From Afipia sp. 1NLS2 (GTDB lineage: Bacteria > Pseudomonadota > Alphaproteobacteria > Rhizobiales > Xanthobacteraceae): DNA of 64,000 nucleotides. Below the pieces are notes generated by a model, which saw only the letters and a list, made by a program, of their open reading frames with translations, searched no databases and had not been told where the DNA came from. Each line of letters opens with the position of its first letter. Position 1 is the first letter of the stretch. The translations under genes and the position numbers were made by a program. Below are positions 10,760 to 19,011 of this stretch, piece by piece. Where the stretch lies: positions 186,001-250,000 of the forward strand of contig NZ_ADVZ01000004.1 in NCBI RefSeq assembly GCF_000178995.1, given 5' to 3'.

Positions 10760-11266
10760 TCACTCAAGATCGATATGGAATGGACGGCCTTCGAGAACGG
10801 CGCTGCCCGGCCCAATGCGTTCGACGGCGCGGATCATGCGGCCTTCGCGGCCGAGCGCGCGATCGGCCAGTTGCACGATCAACCTGTTCGGACTTGCACT
10901 CGGAGAGGCCGCGCGAATGGCCTTGGCGATGTCGTCTTCGGCGCGGCGCGGGTTGAGCGCGCAAGCCGCCATGAACGCGGTCGCGGTGGAGCGGCTGATT
11001 CCGGCGAAGCAATGCACCACGAGAGGTGCGCGGCGATCCCAGCGCCGCACGAAATCGAGCGCTGTATTGATATGTGCAGCTGCGGGAGCCGTGAAGCCGT
11101 CGGCAATCTCGGTGATGTCGTCCATCGAGACGCGCAGGTGGTTGGCATCGAGCACGGAAGCGGGCGTTTGCGCCTTTTCGACCTTGCCCATTACCGTGAT
11201 GATGTGGCTCGCGCCGATGGCGGCGACGGTTGAGTGGAGTTCGGCAAGCGAGCAGACGTGGATCAT
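10760..11266 (-). CDS. Protein-tyrosine / dual-specificity phosphatase family protein
   Basis: 168 residues. The phosphatase P-loop is HCFAGISRSTA (C-x5-R-S/T) at about residue 90, with a plausible general-acid region around DDITEIADG upstream. Such small cytosolic enzymes hydrolyse phosphotyrosine or other phosphomonoesters; the substrate here is unknown. It directly precedes nadQ with 4 bp between, which suggests one transcript and hints at a link with NAD control, although that link is not shown by the sequence. Confidence 0.8.
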   Translation of the reverse strand: MIHVCSLAELHSTVAAIGASHIITVMGKVEKAQTPASVLDANHLRVSMDDITEIADGFTAPAAAHINTALDFVRRWDRRAPLVVHCFAGISRSTATAFMAACALNPRRAEDDIAKAIRAASPSASPNRLIVQLADRALGREGRMIRAVERIGPGSAVLEGRPFHIDLE

Positions 11267-11336
11267 TATGGCCTCGTGACTGTGCCCTCTATACGTCAGG
11301 GCGCAGCGCTGCGAAAGCGCGTAAAAACCGGAACAA

Positions 11337-11951
11337 TTATGCGATCAGCGACTGGCAACGCGCGAGAAACTGTCTTTCCGCCTTGGTCGCGGACCACGGC
11401 GTGAGATAATTCTCGACGGTCGCAGGATTGAGCTTGGGGTCGCGGCCGAACAGGCGTTTCGCCTCGGCCTGGCTGAAACCCGCCAACGAGGTAGCTTCGA
11501 GATAGGCTGCGCCCATGTCGGCGGTCTTGATCAGGGCTTCGATGTCGGCAGGCAGGACAGCGGGCAGGCCGAAATGCAGATGGATCGCCGCGAGCAGCCG
11601 CTTCTCCACCGCTTTGTAGGAGCCGCCGATCACCGCCTTGAATGGTGAGATCATGTCGCCGATCACGTATTCGGGGGCGTCGTGCAGCATCGCCGCGAGC
11701 CGCACGCGGCGGTCGATGCGTGGCGAGCGCGTGCGCAGTACTTCTTCCACCAGCAATGTGTGTTGCGCGACCGAAAAAATGTGCGCGCCATGAGTTTGTC
11801 CGTTCCAGCGCGCAACGCGGGCAAGGCCATGCGCGATGTCCGCCACCTCGATGTCCAGCGGCGAAGGATCGAGCAGGTCGAGCCGCCGCCCCGACAGCAT
11901 CCGTTGCCACGCGCGGGCGGCTTTTTTCGGAGGCATATGTTTCGCGGTCAT
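11337..11951 (-). CDS. HD-domain phosphohydrolase (YfbR-like)
   Basis: 204 residues. An HD metal-dependent phosphohydrolase: VAQHTLLVEE, then MLHDAPEYVIGD and a C-terminal KTADMGAAYLEA supply the H...HD...D metal ligands. The arrangement resembles YfbR-type 5'-nucleotidases, so a nucleotide substrate is likely but unproven. The ATG at 11951 overlaps the tag stop by 4 bp; the frame stays open upstream through tag, but that part is shadow sequence. Last gene of ygfZ-tag-HD. Confidence 0.8.
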   Translation of the reverse strand: MTAKHMPPKKAARAWQRMLSGRRLDLLDPSPLDIEVADIAHGLARVARWNGQTHGAHIFSVAQHTLLVEEVLRTRSPRIDRRVRLAAMLHDAPEYVIGDMISPFKAVIGGSYKAVEKRLLAAIHLHFGLPAVLPADIEALIKTADMGAAYLEATSLAGFSQAEAKRLFGRDPKLNPATVENYLTPWSATKAERQFLARCQSLIA

Positions 11952-12565
11952 TTGGCCTTGCGTGCTTGTTTGGGTTTGCCGCAGGTCGCGTGGCAATGGC
12001 AGGTGACCATGTGGTCGTTGACCATGCCGGTTGCCTGCATGAAGGCGTAGACGATGGTGGGGCCGACGAACTTGAAGCCGCGCTTCACCAGTTCCTTCGA
12101 CATCGCAATCGATTCCGGCGTCGCGGCAGGGACCTGGCTCTTGCTGCGGAAGCGGTTGACCTTCGGCGCACCATCGACAAAACCCCACAGCAGTTTCGAG
12201 AAGCCGGGGCCTTCCTGCATGATGACGAGGTAAGCCTGCGCGCTTTTCACCGCGCCCTCGATCTTGGCGCGGTTGCGCACGATACCGGCGTCGTTCATCA
12301 GCGTGGCGATCTTCTTCGCGTCGTAACGCGCGATCTTCACCGGATCGAAATTGTCGAACGCTTTGCGGAAATTGTCGCGCTTGCGCAGGATGGTGATCCA
12401 CGACAGCCCGGCCTGAAAACCATCGAGGATCAGTTTTTCGAACAGTGCGCGGTCGTCATATTCCGGCACGCCCCATTCCTCGTCGTGATAGGCGACGTAG
12501 AGCGGGTCTTCGCCCGGCCACGCACAGCGCGAAACCTTGGCTGCCTTTGCTGGCGTGGCGCTCAT
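11948..12565 (-). CDS. tag: DNA-3-methyladenine glycosylase I
   Basis: 205 residues. Tag excises 3-methyladenine from alkylated DNA. The family zinc site is present: RCAWPGEDPLYVAYHDEEWG supplies Cys and His, and NDHMVTCHCH supplies the distal ligands. FQAGLSWITILRKR forms the base-binding pocket with its tryptophan, and KRGFKFVGPTIVYAFMQATG is the C-terminal signature. Next to the pocket the sequence is LILDGFQAG, with Asp where E. coli Tag has Glu, a conservative change. It overlaps ygfZ upstream and the HD gene downstream by 4 bp each. Confidence 0.95.
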   Translation of the reverse strand: MSATPAKAAKVSRCAWPGEDPLYVAYHDEEWGVPEYDDRALFEKLILDGFQAGLSWITILRKRDNFRKAFDNFDPVKIARYDAKKIATLMNDAGIVRNRAKIEGAVKSAQAYLVIMQEGPGFSKLLWGFVDGAPKVNRFRSKSQVPAATPESIAMSKELVKRGFKFVGPTIVYAFMQATGMVNDHMVTCHCHATCGKPKQARKAK

Positions 12566-13437
12566 GCGGACGCCTTCTTCGGCGGCTGGATGTCCTGCGG
12601 TGCGATGAAGGACAGCGGATGCCCGTCCGCGAGGACAGGCGTGCCTGCCTCCACCGCATCCGCGACGCGGTCGATGCGCAACAGTGCAAGCCCGCGATCG
12701 CCTGCGGATGAACCGAACGTGCCGAGTGTTTTCTCTCCTGCCGTCACCGGCGTTCCGGCGGCGATGGCATCGCCAAGGCCGACGCGAACGATGCGGGTGC
12801 GCGCGGTGCCGCGATGCTGCATGCGGGAGACGACCTCCTGACCGATGTAGCAGCCCTTGTCGAAGTCGACGCCATGCAGACGGTCCATGTTGGCGTCATG
12901 AGGGAAGGCATCGTTATAGGCGAAGTCGATGCCGCCGCGCGGCGCGCCGCATGCGATGCGATGCGCCTCGTATTCGGTTTCATCAACCATCTGCGCGCCG
13001 ATCGCTGTGGTGGCCTTGCCTGCAAACTCTTGCGGCAGCAGCACGCGCCAGCCGAGTGATTCATCGCGAGGATCGGCAAAAGCGAGATCCGGCGTCATCT
13101 GCGGCTCTCCGCCCCAGAGGGCAAGCACACCGAAAGCATCGGAGAGGTTTTCGATCGCGACCTTGGCGCGCAGCTTGTAGATTGAGAGGCGTGCGGCGAG
13201 CGGTTGCGCCAGCGATTTTGGACAATCGAGCAGGAAGCCGCCGCCATGGCCGGCCGGTATTTCAGTGACCAGAAAATCGGCGATGATCTTGCCCTGCGGC
13301 GTCAGCAGCGCGCCGAAACGCCCGAGTCCGGGCCGGACCAGATCGATATTGGTGGTGACGAGGCCGTTGAGAAAGTGGCGGGCATCCTCGCCGCCGACTT
13401 TGACCACGCCCCGATCGGTGAGAAATGCAGATTTCAT
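12562..13437 (-). CDS. ygfZ: YgfZ/GcvT-like folate-binding protein
   Basis: 291 residues. The YgfZ signature KGCYIGQEVVSRMQHRGTA (K-G-C-Y-x-G-Q-E) is complete. YgfZ binds tetrahydrofolate and helps assemble or repair particular iron-sulfur proteins such as MiaB. The fold is a GcvT-like barrel without glycine-cleavage activity. First gene of a three-gene operon (ygfZ-tag-HD) with 4-bp overlaps; it shares a 186-bp divergent promoter region with the dihydroorotase gene. Confidence 0.93.
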   Translation of the reverse strand: MKSAFLTDRGVVKVGGEDARHFLNGLVTTNIDLVRPGLGRFGALLTPQGKIIADFLVTEIPAGHGGGFLLDCPKSLAQPLAARLSIYKLRAKVAIENLSDAFGVLALWGGEPQMTPDLAFADPRDESLGWRVLLPQEFAGKATTAIGAQMVDETEYEAHRIACGAPRGGIDFAYNDAFPHDANMDRLHGVDFDKGCYIGQEVVSRMQHRGTARTRIVRVGLGDAIAAGTPVTAGEKTLGTFGSSAGDRGLALLRIDRVADAVEAGTPVLADGHPLSFIAPQDIQPPKKASA

Positions 13438-13623
13438 GGGATTCTTGAGTGGCGGATTCTTGAGGTTTTGACCGGCAGAAGTTTTGCGAAGAATCGCGCA
13501 ACGCCGATATCGCTGCGAAACGTAAGGCTGTAAGGTGCGCGCAACAAGCCCCGCGCAGGTCTGCGCAGGGCAAATTATGGTATCTCAGCAACTTCGACAC
13601 TCAAGATTCGGGCATTCAAGATA

Positions 13624-14958
13624 ATGGCTCAAACTTTCGATCTCATCCTCAAATCCGGAACCGTGGTCAATCAGGACGGGGAGGGCGTGCGCAACATCGG
13701 CGTGACGGCGGGCAAGATCGCCGCGCTCGACGTACCGGACAACGCCAGCGCGGGCGAGGTGATCGACTGCAAGGGCCTGCACATCCTGCCCGGCGTGATG
13801 GACACGCAGGTGCATTTTCGCGAGCCGGGCCTCACGCACAAGGAAGATCTGGAAACCGGCTCGCGCAGCGCGGTGCTGGGCGGCGTCACGGCGGTGTTCG
13901 AGATGCCGAACACAAATCCGCTGACGATCACGGAAGAAACCTTCACCGCCAAGATCAAGGCCGCGCATCACCGCATGCATTGCGACTTCGCCTTCTTCAT
14001 CGGCGGCACGCGCGAGAACTATCGCGAATTGCCGGAGCTGGAGCGCGCGCCGGGCTGTTCGGGCGTCAAGGTGTTCATCGGCTCCTCGACCGGCAGCCTG
14101 CTGGTGGAGGATGACGACGGCTTGCGGAAAATTCTCGGCGTGATCCGTCGGCGCGCCGCGTTCCACGCCGAGGACGAATACCGCCTCAACGAGCGCAAGA
14201 ACCTGCGCATCGAAGGCGACCCGCGTTCGCATCCGGTGTGGCGCGACGAACCCGCCGCGCTGATCGCGACGCAACGCCTTGTCGGCATCGCGCGCGAATA
14301 CGGCAAGCGGATTCACGTCCTGCATATCTCCACCAAGCAGGAGATCGACTATCTGCGCGACCACAAGGATGTCGCGACCTGCGAGGCGACGCCGCATCAC
14401 CTCACGCTGGCGGCGCCCGAATGCTATGAGCGGCTTGGCACCCGCGCGCAGATGAACCCGCCGGTGCGCGACGCCAGCCATCGCGACGCGATCTGGCGTG
14501 GCATCTCGCAGGGCATCATCGATGTGCTCGGCTCCGATCACGCGCCACACACGCTGGAAGAAAAATCGAAAACCTATCCGGCGTCGCCGTCCGGCATGAC
14601 CGGCGTGCAGACGCTGGTGCCGATCATGCTCGATCACGTCAACGCGGGGCGGCTGTCGCTGGCGCGGTTCGTCGATCTGTCGAGTGCGGGTCCTGCGCGT
14701 ATCTTCAACATCGCCTGCAAGGGCCGCATCGCCGCCGGTTACGATGCCGACTTCACCGTGGTCGACATGAAGCGCAGCGAGACGATCCGCAACGAGGACA
14801 ACGCCTCGCGCGCGGGCTGGACGCCTTACGACGGGGTGAAGGTGAAGGGCTGGCCGGTCGGCACCTTTGTGCGCGGGCAGCGGGTGATGTGGCAGGGAGA
14901 ACTGGCGACGCCTTCACAGGGCGAGCCGGTGCGTTTTGTGGAAACGCTGAAGCCGTGA
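13624..14958 (+). CDS. pyrC: Dihydroorotase
   Basis: 444 residues. A class-I-type dihydroorotase (amidohydrolase superfamily) that cyclises N-carbamoyl-aspartate to dihydroorotate in pyrimidine synthesis. Metal-site residues are visible: VHFREPG near residue 60, the lysine in SGVKVFIGSSTG (expected to be carboxylated), HISTKQEIDYL, ATPHHLTL and SDHAPH. It appears intact, so it is probably an active enzyme rather than a PyrC' partner of aspartate transcarbamylase. No aspartate transcarbamylase gene lies in the window. Transcribed alone from a divergent region shared with ygfZ. Confidence 0.93.
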   Translation: MAQTFDLILKSGTVVNQDGEGVRNIGVTAGKIAALDVPDNASAGEVIDCKGLHILPGVMDTQVHFREPGLTHKEDLETGSRSAVLGGVTAVFEMPNTNPLTITEETFTAKIKAAHHRMHCDFAFFIGGTRENYRELPELERAPGCSGVKVFIGSSTGSLLVEDDDGLRKILGVIRRRAAFHAEDEYRLNERKNLRIEGDPRSHPVWRDEPAALIATQRLVGIAREYGKRIHVLHISTKQEIDYLRDHKDVATCEATPHHLTLAAPECYERLGTRAQMNPPVRDASHRDAIWRGISQGIIDVLGSDHAPHTLEEKSKTYPASPSGMTGVQTLVPIMLDHVNAGRLSLARFVDLSSAGPARIFNIACKGRIAAGYDADFTVVDMKRSETIRNEDNASRAGWTPYDGVKVKGWPVGTFVRGQRVMWQGELATPSQGEPVRFVETLKP

Positions 14959-14968
14959 GGGAAGCCGG

Positions 14969-14987
14969 CCGGCGATGATTTCGCCGG
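14969..14987. terminator. Hairpin between convergent genes
   Basis: A perfect 7-bp stem (CCGGCGA / TCGCCGG) with a 5-base loop lies between the dihydroorotase stop and the stop of the convergent small gene. Neither side has a good T-run, so it may act as a weak terminator or 3'-end stabiliser. Confidence 0.4.
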
Positions 14988-14992
14988 GAAAA

Positions 14993-15256
14993 TTACTGCT
15001 TGAACATCACCACCGAGAACTCGCCGCTGCGAATGCGCGCGGGCAGACCCTCGACGAATTTCGCGACCGCATCCTCGCCATAGGTGTTCACGAGTTCGGC
15101 GAACGCCGCGAACAGGCTCGCCTGCGCGAGGCAATCGCCATCGATGCCGTCGTGAAGCGCCTCGGCCCACGCCTCGTTCAGATAGGTCAGCGCGGCCTGC
15201 TTCTGCTCCTGGTCAGGGAGAGGAGCGCGGGAAGGGGCAAGAGGCGAGTACGACAT
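14993..15256 (-). CDS. Small conserved hypothetical protein
   Basis: 87 residues from the ATG at 15256 (an in-frame TTG at 15268 would add four). Soluble, acidic and probably helical, with KQAALTYLNEAWAEALHDG, CLAQASLFAAFAELV and VAKFVEGLPARIRSGEF. No membrane segment or signal. I recognise no domain. It is convergent with dihydroorotase, and codon use matches its neighbours, which supports a real gene. Confidence 0.6.
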   Translation of the reverse strand: MSYSPLAPSRAPLPDQEQKQAALTYLNEAWAEALHDGIDGDCLAQASLFAAFAELVNTYGEDAVAKFVEGLPARIRSGEFSVVMFKQ

Positions 15257-15385
15257 GAAGGAAGACAATCCGGAAACGGGCGCGAAAGCGCCATGGCAAT
15301 GTCCCCGAGCTTTAACATGCAGGGCGGGCCATCCCAGTGAGTTCTTGCGAAAAGGTTAATTTAAAGGGGAGGGCTGTCGATAACT

Positions 15386-15763
15386 TTAGTTCGCGTATCG
15401 CGAGGTCAGGTTCCGGGAAATGTCGGCCCCCTCGATCAGGTAGCGGCGGATGACCAGATGAGCGGCCGGGGTGCAGGTCCGGTAGGTCTGTTGGAAACCG
15501 TTATAGCCGCGGTTGAAACTCGCGATCATTCGGGTGCGGCGGTCGCCGGAGGGTGTCTCGGCCTCCAGCAGGGCCTGCATTTCGGTGCGCCATTTCTGGC
15601 CGTCATTGGTTCCGCAGATGCCGCGCAGGTAATGCAGGGCACCCATAATCTCAGCCAGCCGCTGCAGATCGGCATCGAACGGTGCGGCTTCGTCCTCCGC
15701 GCGGACAGTGGCCGGCAGCAGAATCGAGCAGGTCAGGAGCACGGCGAGGAAACGGCGCAGCAT
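15386..15763 (-). CDS. TIGR02301-type exported protein
   Basis: 125 residues with a signal peptide (MLRRFLAVLLTCSILLPATV, cleavage after VRA). The mature part fits the alphaproteobacterial TIGR02301 family: IMGALHYLRGICG, KWRTEMQALLEAE, SFNRGYNGFQQTYRTCT and an ending in LTSRYAN. The cysteines in GICG and RTCT probably form a disulfide in the periplasm. Function unknown. It stands alone between a small hypothetical gene and a Nudix gene. Confidence 0.8.
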   Translation of the reverse strand: MLRRFLAVLLTCSILLPATVRAEDEAAPFDADLQRLAEIMGALHYLRGICGTNDGQKWRTEMQALLEAETPSGDRRTRMIASFNRGYNGFQQTYRTCTPAAHLVIRRYLIEGADISRNLTSRYAN

Positions 15764-15828
15764 GGCGGCAGGTCTTAACCTTCCCGGCCCAAAGAACGCA
15801 ACAAGGGAAGCAAGGCGGCTTACAGGGG

Positions 15829-16251
15829 TCAGACGCCCACGACCTCACGGACGGTGGCGATCACCTCATGCAGGCCGTCCGTGACCATCAGCCCGCGGGT
15901 CTCGTCGGGGTCGAACCAGCGGGCTTCCGCAAGTTCGTCGTTCAGCGTGACCTCGCCGGAGACCCAGCGCGCCGCGAACGGCAGGATGATGAAGTGCCCA
16001 TGCCCGGACTGGACGTGCAGCATTTCGCGGACGCCGGCCGGCCCGGCGATCTCGATGGTCAGCCCGGTTTCCTCGAGGATTTCGCGCTTGAGCGCTTCGG
16101 CCATGGTTTCGCCGAACTCGATACGGCCGCCGGGGAACGTCCAGAGCGGTCCTTTGGGATTGTTGGTCCGCCGCGTCAGGAGGATCTTGCCGTCGCGGAA
16201 AATGCCTGCGCTGACCGCGACCTGCGGCCGTGAGGCGGTGGAGTCAGTCAC
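15829..16251 (-). CDS. Nudix hydrolase
   Basis: 140 residues from the GTG at 16251, placed 4 bp after the stop of the upstream gene. The Nudix box is intact: GGRIEFGETMAEALKREIL runs into EETGL (G-x5-E-x7-R-E-x-x-E-E-x-G), so metal-dependent hydrolysis of a nucleoside-diphosphate-linked substrate is expected. Near the N terminus is SAGIFRDGKILLTRRTNN, a common beta strand of ADP-ribose/NADH-type Nudix enzymes. The substrate is not predictable. Probably cotranscribed with the hypothetical gene at 16256. Confidence 0.85.
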   Translation of the reverse strand: MTDSTASRPQVAVSAGIFRDGKILLTRRTNNPKGPLWTFPGGRIEFGETMAEALKREILEETGLTIEIAGPAGVREMLHVQSGHGHFIILPFAARWVSGEVTLNDELAEARWFDPDETRGLMVTDGLHEVIATVREVVGV

Positions 16252-16255
16252 GTTT

Positions 16256-16756
16256 TCAGGATTCCATAATACTGTCGATGTCGGTTCCGTCCGAGACACC
16301 GTGGATCAAAGCGCCGGCCATCGCAAGCAAAGGCTGGATCCAGCCGATCGCCTCGGTGGCGAGCTTGATGCGGGTTGCATCCTGCGTGGTGCTGCGCATG
16401 CCCTCGCTCACCGCCACCAGGATATCCCGCATCGAGCCGATCACCCGGTCGAATTCGGCTTTCAGGGCAACCTCGGCCTGCTCATAGGCCTGGATCGTGA
16501 GTTCCTTGGCCTTGAGGTTGGAGGCCTCGAAATGCTCGCGATAGGTCAGGGGCCGCCAGCTCAGAAAATCCTCGGCGCATTCGGGCATGTCCGGGATCAT
16601 TTCGAGCAGCATGATCGCTTCATTGAAATGGTTGAGATAGTCGGTGGCAAGCCCGGTGCGCGGGTTGATGTTGTTGTCCTTCAATAGCTGACGGTGTGCG
16701 GCCTGGGCGGCCGCATCGGGCAGGTTCGTCGAGGCTGTAGTCTGGGATAACGCCAT
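16256..16756 (-). CDS. Conserved hypothetical protein
   Basis: 166 residues from the ATG at 16756. Mostly helical and soluble, with RTGLATDYLNHFNEAIMLLE, CAEDFLSWRPLTYREHF and a Lys/Glu-rich helix (NLKAKELTIQAYEQAEVALK). No signal peptide or membrane helix. It resembles an uncharacterised protein of the Bradyrhizobium group, but I cannot name a family. Upstream partner of the Nudix gene (4-bp gap) and divergent from the SRAP gene. Confidence 0.65.
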   Translation of the reverse strand: MALSQTTASTNLPDAAAQAAHRQLLKDNNINPRTGLATDYLNHFNEAIMLLEMIPDMPECAEDFLSWRPLTYREHFEASNLKAKELTIQAYEQAEVALKAEFDRVIGSMRDILVAVSEGMRSTTQDATRIKLATEAIGWIQPLLAMAGALIHGVSDGTDIDSIMES

Positions 16757-16838
16757 CGGGAGCTTTGAAGGATCGCAGAGGACCAATTAACATTACAGGA
16801 CGGCAATTAATGATCGGTATCCGGTTAGAGGACAGTGC

Positions 16839-17585
16839 ATGTGCGGGCGATTTACGCTGACGTCGGCCCCGGCCATCCTGCGACAAGCATTCGAATATGC
16901 CGAACAGCCGAATTTTCCGCCCCGATACAATATCGCGCCGACGCAGCCCGTGGCGGTGGTGACCTCGGAGCCGGGCGCGCGGCATTTTCAATTGATGCGG
17001 TGGGGCTTTATTCCGGCCTGGGTGAAGGACCCGAAGACATTCTCGCTCGTCATCAACGCCCGCTCCGAGACGGTGCTGGAGAAGCCGGCCTTTCGGAATG
17101 CGATCAGGCGGCGGCGCTGTCTCGTGCCTGCTGACGGTTATTACGAGTGGCAGAGCAAGGGCGGGCGCAAGCAGCCCTTCTTCATTCATCCGCGTGACGG
17201 CGCACCGATGGGATTGGCGGCGGTCGCGGAAACATGGGTCGGTCCGAATGGCGAAGAACTCGACACGGTCGCGATCGTAACGACCGCCGCGCGGCAGGAG
17301 ATGGCTCATCTGCATGCGCGGGTGCCGGTGGTGATCGCGCCGCGCGATTACGCCTGCTGGCTGGACGGCGGAGAGGTTGCGACGGAACAGGCGATTGCCC
17401 TGTTACAGCCGCCAGCTTCCGGCAGCCTTGCGTGGCGTCCTGTTTCCACCGAGGTCAATCGTGTCGCCAACGATCACGAGGGATTGCTGGAACGTATCGA
17501 ACTCTTTTCCGAAGTCGTGAAGCCGGAAGCATCGCTGCGTCCCTCACGCCGCGCGGCGGATGAGAGGCAGGGCTCGCTGTTCTAA
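16839..17585 (+). CDS. SRAP-domain protein (YedK/HMCES type, abasic-site DNA crosslinker)
   Basis: 248 residues. The SOS-response-associated-peptidase fold begins MCGRFTL, and Cys2 must be exposed after Met removal to crosslink abasic sites in single-stranded DNA; this fixes the start at 16839. Other active-site blocks are PPRYNIAPTQP, NARSETV, CLVPADGYYEW and LHARVPVVI. No alphaproteobacterial LexA box (GTTC-N7-GTTC or GAAC-N7-GTTC) is visible in the 82 bp upstream, so SOS control is not supported. Convergent with the FAD oxidase, 7 bp apart. Confidence 0.92.
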   Translation: MCGRFTLTSAPAILRQAFEYAEQPNFPPRYNIAPTQPVAVVTSEPGARHFQLMRWGFIPAWVKDPKTFSLVINARSETVLEKPAFRNAIRRRRCLVPADGYYEWQSKGGRKQPFFIHPRDGAPMGLAAVAETWVGPNGEELDTVAIVTTAARQEMAHLHARVPVVIAPRDYACWLDGGEVATEQAIALLQPPASGSLAWRPVSTEVNRVANDHEGLLERIELFSEVVKPEASLRPSRRAADERQGSLF

Positions 17586-17592
17586 CGACCCG

Positions 17593-19011
17593 TCACACGA
17601 CCTTGCCCGGATTGAGAATATTGAGCGGATCGAGCGTGTGCTTGAGCGCGCGCATCAGATCGAGCGCGACCGGGTCCTTCACATGCGGCAGCTCATCGCG
17701 CTTGAGAAGGCCGATGCCGTGTTCGGCCGAGATCGAGCCGCCGTGCTTGCGCACGATGGCGTGGACCGTGTCGTTGACTTCGTGCCAGCGCGCGACGAAG
17801 GCGGCTTTGTCGGCATCAACCGGCTGGCTGACGTTATAGTGGATGTTGCCGTCGCCGAGATGGCCGAACGCCACCGGCCGCGCACCCGGAATGAGTTTCG
17901 TCACCGCCGCATCTGCCTCGGCGATGAATTGCGGCACGGCGGCGACCGGCACCGAGACGTCGTGCTTGATCGAGCCGCCTTCGGGTTTCTGTGCCGGCGA
18001 AATTACTTCACGCAGCGTCCAGAACGCCTGGCGCTGGTCGAGGCTCGAGGCAATCACGGCGTCATCGACAAGGCCCGCTTCCATCGCCGCTTCGAGCGTG
18101 TTCTCGATCAGCATGCGCGCGTCGTCACGCGGCGAGGAGATTTCCATCAGCACGTACCACGGGTGAGACTCTGAAAGCGGCGCGCGCAGTCCGGGGCCAT
18201 GCCTGAGCGCGAATTGCACGGCGATGTCGGCGATCAGCTCGAAGCTCGTCAGTGCCGAACCAGCGAAGGCTTGCGACAGGTTTAGAAGCTTGAGCGCGGC
18301 TTCGGGCGAGGCGAGGCCGACGAACGCCGTCTCCACCGTGCGCGGTTTCGGCATAAGCTTCAGCACGGCGGCGGTGATGATGCCGAGCGTGCCTTCCGCG
18401 CCGATGAAAAGATTGCGCAGGTCGTAACCGGTGTTGTCCTTCTTCAGTTTCGACAGGCCACTCAGGATACGCCCGTCGGCGAGCACGACTTCAAGCCCGA
18501 GCACGAGATCGCGCGCAACGCCGTAGGACAGCGCGGCGATGCCGCCTGCATTGGTGGAGAGGTTGCCGCCGATGGTGCAGCTTCCTTCCGAGCCGAGCCA
18601 CAGCGGGAAGATGCGTTCGGCTTTTTCCGCCGCCACATGCGCATTGGCGAGGATGACGCCGGACTCGCAGATCATGGTGTTGGAGGAGGGATCGACTTCA
18701 CGAACCTTGTCGAGGCGACGCAGCGAAAGCAGAATTTCGCCGTGATGAGGTATCTGCCCGCCAACCAAACCGGTATTGCCGCCTTGCGGCACCAGTGGCG
18801 TTCGGGTCTCAGTGGCGAGCTTGCAGATTGCGGCGACTTCGCCGGTCGTGCCCGGGCGGAGGATCAGCGGGGAGTGGCCCTGATAGAGGCCGCGCTCCTC
18901 GACGAGGTAGGGTGCTTTCTCGTCGCCCTCCATGATGGCGTGCTTGTCGCCGACAATGGCGCGGAAACGCGCCAGCAACTCCGCCGAAAGGGGAGAGAGT
19001 GCTGTCATCAT
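17593..19011 (-). CDS. FAD-binding oxidase, GlcD / D-2-hydroxyglutarate dehydrogenase type
   Basis: 472 residues. A VAO-family flavoprotein with the N-terminal FAD-binding domain (VPQGGNTGLVGGQIP, GSEGSCTIGGNLSTNAGG, LRNLFIGAEGTLGIIT) and the C-terminal FAD-oxidase domain (GHLGDGNIHYN, SAEHGIGLLKR). The metal-binding histidines of the 2-hydroxyacid dehydrogenases are in the last two motifs. The closest fit is a D-2-hydroxyglutarate/D-lactate dehydrogenase that passes electrons to quinone or ETF; the exact substrate is open. Its start overlaps the stop of the tsaC-type gene by 4 bp. Confidence 0.85.
   Translation of the reverse strand: MMTALSPLSAELLARFRAIVGDKHAIMEGDEKAPYLVEERGLYQGHSPLILRPGTTGEVAAICKLATETRTPLVPQGGNTGLVGGQIPHHGEILLSLRRLDKVREVDPSSNTMICESGVILANAHVAAEKAERIFPLWLGSEGSCTIGGNLSTNAGGIAALSYGVARDLVLGLEVVLADGRILSGLSKLKKDNTGYDLRNLFIGAEGTLGIITAAVLKLMPKPRTVETAFVGLASPEAALKLLNLSQAFAGSALTSFELIADIAVQFALRHGPGLRAPLSESHPWYVLMEISSPRDDARMLIENTLEAAMEAGLVDDAVIASSLDQRQAFWTLREVISPAQKPEGGSIKHDVSVPVAAVPQFIAEADAAVTKLIPGARPVAFGHLGDGNIHYNVSQPVDADKAAFVARWHEVNDTVHAIVRKHGGSISAEHGIGLLKRDELPHVKDPVALDLMRALKHTLDPLNILNPGKVV

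Noticed and set aside
11952-12401. 150-codon N-terminal extension of the HD protein
   Set aside because: It lies inside tag in another frame and has shadow-like composition; the ATG at 11951 gives a normal HD protein and a 4-bp overlap.
16757-16838. LexA box before the SRAP gene
   Set aside because: No GTTC-N7-GTTC or GAAC-N7-GTTC arrangement in the intergenic region.
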